From JBBDNV01 sp040877415 (GTDB lineage Bacteria > Planctomycetota > Planctomycetia > Pirellulales > PALSA-1355), in assembly GCA_040877415.1 (NCBI GenBank), contig JBBDNV010000188.1:1-11287 (forward strand): DNA of 11,287 nt, in the 5' to 3' direction. The position numbers were made by a program, and so were the translations under genes. This document shows, in pieces, positions 1 to 5,963 of this stretch (its first letter is position 1; each line of letters opens with the position of its first letter). Under the pieces are notes generated by a model, which did no database searches, was not told the origin of the DNA, and saw nothing but the letters and a program-made list of their open reading frames with translations.

Positions 1-124
1 CCTGTCGCGGATCAAAAAGGTTTGTAAACGTATTAACAACTCAGGACACTAGCGCCCGCGAAAAAAACGGCACGTCGCGCTGGCGCGCTCGCGCGCGGCT
101 ATCCCGCGGGCGGTAGGGCGCGGC

Positions 125-130
125 TAGAAT
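125..130 (+). promoter_or_regulatory. possible -10 box upstream of corA
   Basis: TAGAAT matches the sigma70 -10 consensus at five of six positions. It would place a transcription start near base 137, which fits translation of corA from GTG 169 better than from GTG 133. No recognisable -35 element lies 16-18 nt upstream, where the DNA is very GC-rich, so this is tentative. Confidence 0.25.
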
Positions 131-168
131 GTGTGGGCACGCAGCCGACCAAAAAAGGGAAACTCGCC

Positions 169-1308
169 GTGTCACGTTCCCGTCCTCATCGACAACGCAA
201 GCCGGTGTTTCATCGCCGCACCGCGCCCGGGGCGGCGCCCGGTTCGCTGGTGGCCGACCCGACGGCGCCGAAACCGGAAGTGCGCTTGATGGCCTACAAC
301 GGCGAGAAGTGCGTCGAGCGCGAGCTGCACGCGGTCGCCGACATCAAGCAGATCTGCCAGTTCCTCGAGCAGTATCCGGTCACCTGGGTCAACGTCGACG
401 GCCTGGGCGACGCGGAGGTAATTCGCCGGCTGGGCGAGGAGTTTGGGCTGCACGCGCTGGCGCTGGAAGACGTGCTCAATAACCATCAGCGCGCCAAGGT
501 CGAGCAGTACGGCAACCATCTGTTCATCGTCGCCCGCATGCTCGAAGGCGGCACGAAGCTGGACAACGATCAGCTCGGCATGTTTCTGGGAAAGCGGTTC
601 GTGGTCACGTTCCAGCACCGCGCGGGCGACTGCTTCGATCCGGTGCGCGAGCGGATTCGCAACAGCCGCGGCGTTTTTCGCACCTCGGGGCCCGACTACC
701 TGGCCTACGCGCTGCTCGATTGCGTCGTGGACTCCTACTTTCCGATCCTGGAGCAGTTCGGCGAACAGATCGAGTCGATGGAAGAGTCGATCATCCACGG
801 CACCGGCCCCGAGATCATTTCCAGCATTCATAGCGTCAAAACCAAGCTGCTCACGCTGCGCCGCGCCATCTGGCCGCTGCGCGAGGCGCTGCACGTGTTG
901 ATTCGCGACCCGAATCCCGCGATCCAGGATGACACGCGCGTTTACCTGCGCGACTGCGCCGATCATACGTTTCAGATCATCGACCTGGTCGAAACGTATC
1001 GCGAATTGACCAGCGACCTGATGGAGCTCTTCCACTCGACGCTGGCCAATCGCACCAACGAGGTGATGCGCGTGCTGACGGTGATCGCCACGATTTTTAT
1101 CCCGCTGACGTTCATCGTGGGCATATACGGCATGAATTTCGACTTCATGCCCGAGCTACGGTGGAAGTGGGGCTACGCGGCCGTGTGGGCCGTGATGCTG
1201 GCGCTGACCGGCGGAATGCTGTTGTACTTTCAGCGCAAGGGTTGGTTGTTCGGCGGCCGCGACGGCAAGCGATCGGAGCAATCCTCGTCCGCTCGACCGG
1301 AGAAGTGA
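169..1308 (+). CDS. corA: CorA family magnesium/cobalt transporter
   Basis: Inner-membrane divalent cation channel of the CorA (2-TM-GxN) family, which takes up Mg2+ and related ions as a homopentamer. From GTG 169 the protein has 379 residues. A long N-terminal cytoplasmic region comes first. Two C-terminal membrane helices follow at about 301-320 and 336-357, joined by the signature loop YGMNFDFMPEL with GMN at 321-323. Lysine and arginine after the second helix agree with a cytoplasmic tail. The framing FIPLTFIVGIYGMNF and MPELRWKWGY is typical of the Thermotoga-type CorA branch. I chose GTG 169 because AAGGGA (155-160) sits 8 nt before it. GTG 133 would add 12 residues (391 total) and has no such signal. 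The next gene starts 15 nt after the stop, so the two are probably cotranscribed. Function is secure at family level; the ion preferred (Mg, Co, Ni or Zn) cannot be read from the sequence. Confidence 0.95.
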   Translation: MSRSRPHRQRKPVFHRRTAPGAAPGSLVADPTAPKPEVRLMAYNGEKCVERELHAVADIKQICQFLEQYPVTWVNVDGLGDAEVIRRLGEEFGLHALALEDVLNNHQRAKVEQYGNHLFIVARMLEGGTKLDNDQLGMFLGKRFVVTFQHRAGDCFDPVRERIRNSRGVFRTSGPDYLAYALLDCVVDSYFPILEQFGEQIESMEESIIHGTGPEIISSIHSVKTKLLTLRRAIWPLREALHVLIRDPNPAIQDDTRVYLRDCADHTFQIIDLVETYRELTSDLMELFHSTLANRTNEVMRVLTVIATIFIPLTFIVGIYGMNFDFMPELRWKWGYAAVWAVMLALTGGMLLYFQRKGWLFGGRDGKRSEQSSSARPEK

Positions 1309-1323
1309 GACGCGAGCCACGAC

Positions 1324-1794
1324 ATGGCCTTCGAACGCATCGTGCGCGAGCGAATGACGGTGCTCGAATCTCCGCCGCTGCCCTTGGAGCGAGAGCTTTT
1401 GAACAAGATGCTCGACGAGGCGATTCGCGAAAGTCACAACGTGGGTCTTTCCCGACCGTATTTCATGTTTCGGCTGCCCTTCTCGGCGACCAACTGCACG
1501 AGCGAACCGCTGAAACTCCTGGACCGGGTGTTGCGCACGCCCCGCAGGCGCCGTTTTCTTTACCGGCTGCCCATTCACCCGCGCGGCTATTTGAAGCTGC
1601 GCGGGTTGTGGCCGATCGGCCCGGCACCCGCGACGCTCAACGAGCAAATGGCCGAATGGCTCGCCAGCGACGAGGCCAAAGGGCGGCGAGAGATTCATAT
1701 AAATAAGAAGAAGCAGATTCCCAAAGCGGCCGCTCCCGCCAAAATCTCCCTTTGGAAACATCTCTCGAGCCTGTCGAAGGCCATGCGGCGCTAG
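1324..1794 (+). CDS. hypothetical basic protein downstream of corA
   Basis: A 156-residue protein I do not recognise with confidence. It starts at ATG 1324, 15 nt after the corA stop, with no clear Shine-Dalgarno sequence, which suggests translation following corA. Codon third positions are strongly G/C, as in its neighbours, which supports real coding. There is no signal peptide or membrane segment. The first 50 residues are mixed and helical. A central segment carries FSATNCTSEPLKLLDRVL with Cys58, then an Arg run (RTPRRRRF) and LPIHPRGYLKLRGLW. The tail is Lys/Ala/Pro-rich and strongly basic. The N-C-T motif followed by a helix, with His38 before it, faintly recalls permuted papain-like folds of the DUF4105 kind, whose nucleophile lies in a similar context. 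That is only a guess, and such proteins are usually longer. An overlapping reverse-strand open frame (2016-1156) is taken as a shadow. Confidence 0.72.
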   Translation: MAFERIVRERMTVLESPPLPLERELLNKMLDEAIRESHNVGLSRPYFMFRLPFSATNCTSEPLKLLDRVLRTPRRRRFLYRLPIHPRGYLKLRGLWPIGPAPATLNEQMAEWLASDEAKGRREIHINKKKQIPKAAAPAKISLWKHLSSLSKAMRR

Positions 1795-1827
1795 TGCAGC
1801 GTCATGCAAAATTTGCCGGGGGCCACT

Positions 1828-1856
1828 GGTGCCACCTGTGGCTTGTCCACCCGTGC
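1828..1856 (-). repeat. palindromic dispersed repeat, copy 1
   Basis: Read on the minus strand, this 29-nt element begins GCACGGGTGGACAAGCCAC and ends GGTGGCACC. It agrees with the copy at 9567-9596 at 27 of 29 positions. Its two arms (1833-1841 and 1847-1855) flank a 5-nt loop and pair at 7 of 9 positions. Confidence 0.85.
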
Positions 1857-1931
1857 TGACTCCGCACTGCTTGACAAGCAAGCAGCGGCACTCGGCAATA
1901 GAAGCAGCACGGGTGGACAAGCCACCCGTGG
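1832..1931. repeat. REPIN-like long hairpin formed by two inverted repeat copies
   Basis: Bases 1838-1858 are the exact reverse complement of 1905-1925 (21 bp). After two mismatched positions the pairing resumes for 4 bp (1832-1835 with 1928-1931). The whole 100-nt unit can therefore fold into one long hairpin with a 46-nt spacer, or each copy can fold on its own. This head-to-head pairing of short palindromes is the layout of REPIN/BIME elements. It lies 37 nt after the stop of the corA-linked gene, where it could protect or end a transcript. Confidence 0.75.
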
Positions 1932-1932
1932 G
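1907..1932 (+). repeat. palindromic dispersed repeat, copy 2
   Basis: The core is a perfect hairpin: CACGGGTGG (1908-1916), loop ACAAG, CCACCCGTG (1922-1930). It shares GCACGGGTGGACAAGCCAC with the other two copies. After the second arm it reads GGCCTC rather than GCACCC, so its right end is diverged or shorter. Confidence 0.85.
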
Positions 1933-2016
1933 CCTCAGGATGACACGCCGACGAGGGTTTTTCGCAAGCTTCCCATCTTCGCCATTTCGCTTGCTTGAAC
2001 ACCTGCGTTCCGGCAA

Positions 2017-2035
2017 TTTCCCGAGATTCGGGAAA
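2017..2035. promoter_or_regulatory. perfect 8-bp dyad upstream of the DUF11 gene
   Basis: TTTCCCGA-GAT-TCGGGAAA is a perfect inverted repeat with a 3-nt centre, ending 78 nt before the next start codon. It could be an operator for a dimeric regulator, or a small hairpin ending the upstream transcript. No T-run follows it, which argues against a standard intrinsic terminator. Confidence 0.35.
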
Positions 2036-2044
2036 CTCCCTTAA

Positions 2045-2067
2045 ATCGACAAAGATTCACAGTCGAT
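2045..2067. promoter_or_regulatory. ATCGAC/GTCGAT dyad near the DUF11 gene start
   Basis: ATCGAC (2045-2050) and GTCGAT (2062-2067) are exact inverted half-sites with centres 17 nt apart. The right half-site runs into GATAAATA, the only AT-rich stretch that could serve as a -10 region here. The placement suits an operator, but six-base half-sites can arise by chance. Confidence 0.25.
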
Positions 2068-2113
2068 AAATAGGGCGCCGGGCCGTCTCAACCCGTTTGT
2101 CAGGATCACGAGT

Positions 2114-4579
2114 ATGGTTGGCAGAATTGCCCTGATCGCCGTTGTTACGTTGCTGAGCCTGTATGTCGCCTTGCCGACGTCGGCCCAGGAAGAATCCGCG
2201 CAGGGGGTGCGCCGCTCACCGCTTGGTGAGCGATTGCAGCGATTCCGCAACGAGCTATTCGGCGAAATGCCGCGCCGCGGCGCGACCGCGCCGAGAGCTG
2301 CGCGAAAACAGGCTGGGCCGCCGCAGCCAGTCGTCGAGCTGCCGGATGAAGCCGAATTGCAGGCCGAAGAAGTGGAAATGCCGCCCGCTCGTCGCTCCGA
2401 GGCGATGGCGGCTCCCTCGGTCAAGGTTCCGTCGTATCTCGAGAAACAGGGGGCACGCCGGGCCCAAGGGGGCAGAAGCGCCGCTCCCGTGGACGGCGCA
2501 ACGCGGAGCCTGCGAGCCCGGATGGCGCCGATCCACCGGCCGGCCGAGGAGGCGCGGTCAGAATTTGCCGATCCCGACGCCGAACACCCCGAGCCGCAGG
2601 TGGAGCAATCGCCCTTCGAGCTCGAAAACGACCTGGAAGCGCCGGGCGAACCGTCGCCGGCCGAGCCCGAACGGCCGCAAGCCGGCGCATCGGACGATTC
2701 AGTTCAGCGTTACGACGACGTTCAGCCCGAGGGGGCGGAAGAGCGCGAGCCTCGCGTCGCGCGTTCGCTACCCGAAGCGATCGACCGGGATGCTCTCGAT
2801 CAAGAAATCGTCGAGGACCCCGCGATGACGGGATCGCTCGACGAACCCGAGCCATCCCTCGATGCACCCACCGAGCCGCTCGACCAGGGCGCCGATTCGC
2901 TCGATGCGCCCGCGGAATCTCTCGACGAACGTACCGAATCGCTCCCTGAATCCGCCGAGTCACTCGACGACGATCGCGCACGCTCCCTCGAAGAAGGCGC
3001 CGAGTCGCTCGACAAACGGGTCGAGTCACTCGACGAACGCGGCTCCTCGGACGTGCTTTTTACGTCGCAAAGCCCCGTGCTTAGCGTCCAAGCAACCGGG
3101 CCGCGCACCGTGTTGATCGGCAAGGAAGCCGAGTTCGTCGTGAAGGTGCGAAACACCGGCGCCGCGGCCAATAACGTCGTCATCAGCATTAACATTCCGA
3201 GCTACGCGGACGTGGCCGGCGCGCAATCGACGGCCGGAAGCGCGCAGCCCGCCGCCGGCGCCGAGCAGCACGAAGGGCTCGCGTGGACCATCGATCGCCT
3301 GGAGGCCGGCAGCAGCGAGACGCTGGCTTTGAAGCTCGTGCCGCGCAAAAGCGCGCCCATGGACCTGGCGGTCACTTGGACCTTCACGCCCGAAACTTCG
3401 CAAACGATGGTTGAGGTGCAGGAGCCCAAGCTGGCCATGACCCTTTCCGGACCGACGGAAGTGCTCTACGGCCAGACCAAGATCTACAAGCTGACCATCT
3501 CGAACCCCGGCAACGGGGATTGCGAAAACGTGTCGATCGGGCTGGCGCCCGTCGGGCGCAGCGGCGAAGCCTCGGCCAGCCATCGCCTGGGAACGCTCGC
3601 GGCCGGCGAAAGCAAGACCATCGACATCGAATTGACCGCTCGCCAGGCCGGAGCCGTCACGATCAAGGCCCACGCCTTTGCCGACGGCGGATTGCGGGCC
3701 GAGGCGGCCGAACAAGTGTTGGTGCGCCGCGCCAGCCTGCAAGTGGAAGTCGAGGCGCCGCGCGTCAAGTACGCCGGCACCGACGGCGCCTATCGCGTGA
3801 AAGTCGAAAACGTGGGCGACGCCACCGCCGAAAACGTACACGTCTCGGCGATCCTGCCGCCCGAGGCCAAATTCATCGGCGCATCGAGCGGCGGGCGGCT
3901 CAAGTCCGATCAGGCCCAAGTGGATTGGGCCGTCGGTTCGCTGCAACCGGGCGGACAGCGCGTCTACGAACTGCAATGCGCGCTTTGCGCCCCGGGCGAC
4001 AACCGCCTGCAGTTTACGGCGGCGGCAGACGGCGATTTGAGCGCCGCGGCCACCTCGAACACGCGGGTCGAGGCGATCGCCGATTTGAAGCTGGAAGTCG
4101 CCGATCCGAAAGGTCCGATCGCCGTGGGCGATGAAACGATCTACGAGGTTCGCATCCGTAATCGAGGCACGAAAGCCGCCGAGGGCGTCGACCTGGCGAT
4201 CTTCTTCTCCGAGGGTCTGGAAGCGACGTCGGCCGACGGCGGCCCGCACGACATCGGCAGCGGACAGGTCGTTTTCAAGCCGATCGCGTCGCTGGCGGCC
4301 GGCGGAACGGCCGTCTTTCACATCCACTCCCGCGCGGAAACCAGCGGAAACCACGTCTTTCGCGCCGAGGTGACCTGCGAGTCGCTGCAGACAAAACTCG
4401 CCAGTGAAGAAGCGACGCATTTCTACGGCGAGCCGCGCACGGCGGTCGTCCGCAAGGGCGAGCCGCGCGTGGCCACGGCGCCTGGCGAGCCGCACCTGGC
4501 CGCGCCTCCCGAGGATCAGCCGACTGGCGCCCCGGCGGAACACGGCGATCCGCCGTCGGACCAGCCGCCCCCCGAGTAA
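2114..4579 (+). CDS. secreted protein with acidic repeat linker and four DUF11-like domains
   Basis: An 821-residue exported protein starting at ATG 2114, with AGGA (2102-2105) 8 nt upstream. A Sec signal peptide (MVGRIALIAVVTLLSLYVAL...) probably ends after PTSA near residue 25. Residues 29-240 are disordered and rich in Glu, Arg, Pro and Ala. Residues 241-311 are ten tandem units of the type SLDxxxE. Four DUF11/CARDB-like beta-sandwich repeats follow, at about 322-430, 437-535, 538-650 and 655-765. Each opens with a phrase such as GPRTVLIGKEAEFVVKVRNTG, GPTEVLYGQTKIYKLTISNPG or DPKGPIAVGDETIYEVRIRN. The last 50 residues are Pro/Glu-rich. DUF11 repeats are common in surface and extracellular proteins of Planctomycetes, so a structural or adhesive envelope role is likely. 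There is no cell-wall sorting motif, C-terminal membrane helix or catalytic signature. Exact partner and function are unknown. Confidence 0.9.
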   Translation: MVGRIALIAVVTLLSLYVALPTSAQEESAQGVRRSPLGERLQRFRNELFGEMPRRGATAPRAARKQAGPPQPVVELPDEAELQAEEVEMPPARRSEAMAAPSVKVPSYLEKQGARRAQGGRSAAPVDGATRSLRARMAPIHRPAEEARSEFADPDAEHPEPQVEQSPFELENDLEAPGEPSPAEPERPQAGASDDSVQRYDDVQPEGAEEREPRVARSLPEAIDRDALDQEIVEDPAMTGSLDEPEPSLDAPTEPLDQGADSLDAPAESLDERTESLPESAESLDDDRARSLEEGAESLDKRVESLDERGSSDVLFTSQSPVLSVQATGPRTVLIGKEAEFVVKVRNTGAAANNVVISINIPSYADVAGAQSTAGSAQPAAGAEQHEGLAWTIDRLEAGSSETLALKLVPRKSAPMDLAVTWTFTPETSQTMVEVQEPKLAMTLSGPTEVLYGQTKIYKLTISNPGNGDCENVSIGLAPVGRSGEASASHRLGTLAAGESKTIDIELTARQAGAVTIKAHAFADGGLRAEAAEQVLVRRASLQVEVEAPRVKYAGTDGAYRVKVENVGDATAENVHVSAILPPEAKFIGASSGGRLKSDQAQVDWAVGSLQPGGQRVYELQCALCAPGDNRLQFTAAADGDLSAAATSNTRVEAIADLKLEVADPKGPIAVGDETIYEVRIRNRGTKAAEGVDLAIFFSEGLEATSADGGPHDIGSGQVVFKPIASLAAGGTAVFHIHSRAETSGNHVFRAEVTCESLQTKLASEEATHFYGEPRTAVVRKGEPRVATAPGEPHLAAPPEDQPTGAPAEHGDPPSDQPPPE
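2834..3046 (+). repeat. in-frame 21-bp minisatellite coding SLDxxxE units
   Basis: Ten consecutive units of 21 bp (one of 24 bp), usually opening with TCGCTCGAC or a variant, encode residues 241-311 of the DUF11 protein. Examples are SLDEPEP, SLDAPTE, SLDERTE, SLEEGAE and SLDKRVE. Ser-Leu-Asp is nearly fixed and the last residue is usually Glu; the middle varies. Synonymous differences between units show the array is old rather than a recent slippage product. Confidence 0.85.
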
Positions 4580-4590
4580 GCGGGACAAAA

Positions 4591-4615
4591 CCAGCGGCCG
4601 CCTCTGGCTCGCTGG
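4591..4615 (+). terminator. hairpin after the DUF11 gene, possible 3' end
   Basis: CCAGCGGCC (4591-4599) pairs with GGC-T-CGCTGG (4606-4615), giving a nine-pair stem with one bulged base and a 6-nt loop, 11 nt after the stop codon. No U-tract follows, so it is a weak intrinsic terminator at best. Confidence 0.35.
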
Positions 4616-4734
4616 CGATTCGCCGCGCCAGCACATCCGTGCGTGCGAGTCTGCGCTGTCAAAGCGCAACTCTTCTGACGACAAGCTGTTAAGTTCGGCT
4701 GGCACACCCGGCCGGACAACCCATAAAGAAAGGC

Positions 4735-4762
4735 TTGTCGGTATCAGGCGATCGTCTATAAT
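4735..4762 (+). promoter_or_regulatory. sigma70-type promoter for the lipoprotein gene
   Basis: TTGTCG (4735-4740), a 16-nt spacer, and a perfect TATAAT (4757-4762). Transcription would begin near 4769, leaving a leader of about 73 nt before ATG 4842. This is one of the two best promoter matches in the window. It supports an independent transcript for the lipoprotein gene, and the short internal start over the longer open frame that overlaps the DUF11 gene. Confidence 0.65.
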
Positions 4763-4841
4763 CCGCGACCCCCGGGGGCGGAGCCTTCGCGCCCGGCAGG
4801 CAATTCTGAGCCGACTGAACTACAGACGAAAGACGCGATTG

Positions 4842-5891
4842 ATGCGTGGGCGCTGGTTGTACGCACTTTTGTTCGCATGGTCCGCGGCCGCCGGCTGCGG
4901 CACGACCAAGTGGTCCGACTCGCCGCGCACCGCCACGGAACAATTGTTGATCTCCGATGCCGTGGACCGGGCGGTCAGCGAAATTGACTTTAACGCCATG
5001 GTCGACCGGAGCGTCTATCTCGACACGCGTTTCATCGCCCAAACCCTGGACCAGAACTACGTCACGAGCACGCTGCGTCAACACATGCTGGCCAGCGGCT
5101 GCATCATCAAGGACAAGGCCGAGGAGGCCGACTACGTCGTCGAAGTGCGCACGGGCTCGTTGGGAACCAACCGCAACGACGTGCTCTTGGGAATGCCGGC
5201 CACAAATATTCCGACCGCGGGATTTACACCCACCGGAAGCGCCAGCATTCCGGAAATCGCGCTGGCGAAGAACACCAACCAGCAGGCCGTTTGCAAGATT
5301 GCGGTCTTCGCGTACGATCGCATTTCGGGACGGCCGGTCTGGCAATCGGGCAATCGCAAAGTGGCCAGCCGGGCCAAGGACTCGTGGCTGCTGGGAACGG
5401 GACCGTTCCAGCGCGGGTCGATCTACGAAGGCACGGCTTTTGCCGGCGAGAAGCTGCGCGTGCCGTTGTTACCCACAAGACGCAAGGCCGCCCCCACGGC
5501 GTCGGTCGGTGTGGAACAACGCTTCGGGACGCCGCGTCAATACCGGCTTGACGACTCGGGCCGCGTGGAAAACGCCGACTATGCGACGCCGCTGCCCGAC
5601 ACGGGACCGGCGCAACTGCCCGCGGCTGACGGCGATGGCGCGCCGCGGGGCGCCGAACAACCGCCGCCGAATTCGGGCGCGGCGACAAGGCCCGGCGCGA
5701 CGGCGCCGAAAGCCGCTTATACCCCGCCCCCGCCACCGCCACCGCCGGCGGCGGCGCCGCCTGCGGCCGCCGCGGGACCGCAGGGGAACTTGTCGCCACA
5801 GCCCCTGTCGCCTGCCGCCAATCCGGCGGCCGGCACGGCCGGGGTGATGGAAACGTACAACATGGCCAGGGATTGGTTCAATCGCCGCTAA
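4842..5891 (+). CDS. putative lipoprotein, DUF6655-like
   Basis: A 349-residue protein. The open frame extends upstream to 4404 but overlaps the DUF11 gene there. ATG 4842 is preferred because it follows the 4757-4762 TATAAT and opens with a signal peptide, MRGRWLYALLFAWSAAAGCG. Cys19 in A-A-G-C is a plausible lipidation site, although the -3 residue is Ala rather than Leu. Residues 20-215 form a conserved-looking domain. Its phrases TATEQLLISDAVDRAVSEID, LRQHMLASGCIIKDKAEEAD, YVVEVRTGSLGTNRNDVLLG and GRPVWQSGNRKVASRAKDSW match my memory of the DUF6655 family in Planctomycetes; that name is from recall, not a search. The C-terminal third is disordered, with eight prolines (295-302) and Ala-rich stretches, and ends METYNMARDWFNRR. 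Expected location is the inner or outer membrane, periplasmic side. Biochemical role is unknown. It converges on the RNase D gene with a 72-nt gap in which I see no clear terminator. Confidence 0.85.
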   Translation: MRGRWLYALLFAWSAAAGCGTTKWSDSPRTATEQLLISDAVDRAVSEIDFNAMVDRSVYLDTRFIAQTLDQNYVTSTLRQHMLASGCIIKDKAEEADYVVEVRTGSLGTNRNDVLLGMPATNIPTAGFTPTGSASIPEIALAKNTNQQAVCKIAVFAYDRISGRPVWQSGNRKVASRAKDSWLLGTGPFQRGSIYEGTAFAGEKLRVPLLPTRRKAAPTASVGVEQRFGTPRQYRLDDSGRVENADYATPLPDTGPAQLPAADGDGAPRGAEQPPPNSGAATRPGATAPKAAYTPPPPPPPPAAAPPAAAAGPQGNLSPQPLSPAANPAAGTAGVMETYNMARDWFNRR

Positions 5892-5963
5892 ATGCGGACG
5901 GTTCACGCGTTTCAAGGCTGCGAGGCTTTGGCGCAAGCGGCCCAGACGCGCGGCGCACGCGGC

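Larger units (their letters stand above)
1795..2113. other. 319-nt non-coding region with repeats and dyads
   Basis: No gene is supported here. Short open frames on both strands cross the inverted repeats and lack coding character. The left half holds two head-to-head copies of a palindromic repeat (1828-1856 and 1907-1932). The right half holds two dyads (2017-2035 and 2045-2067) close to the start of the next gene. The right part is more AT-rich than the surroundings, as expected for a promoter region, but I see no clean -35/-10 pair. Confidence 0.6.

Noticed and set aside
60..124. Alternating CG-rich tract upstream of corA as Z-DNA or a terminator
   Set aside because: GCGCGC-type runs are expected by chance at this base composition. 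The stems are short and no T-run follows.
1156..2016. 286-codon reverse-strand open frame across the corA end, the hypothetical gene and the repeats
   Set aside because: It crosses the 3' end of corA and the inverted repeats and has no protein-like features. The plus-strand frames have the expected codon bias.
3026..4705. 559-codon reverse-strand open frame opposite the DUF11 gene
   Set aside because: Typical antisense shadow of a GC-rich gene: Arg/Gly/Asp-rich, no recognisable domain, while the plus strand encodes clear DUF11 repeats.
4404..4841. N-terminal extension of the lipoprotein reading frame
   Set aside because: It overlaps the end of the DUF11 gene in another frame, reads as Arg/Ser-rich noise, and lies upstream of the promoter and signal peptide that define the start at 4842.
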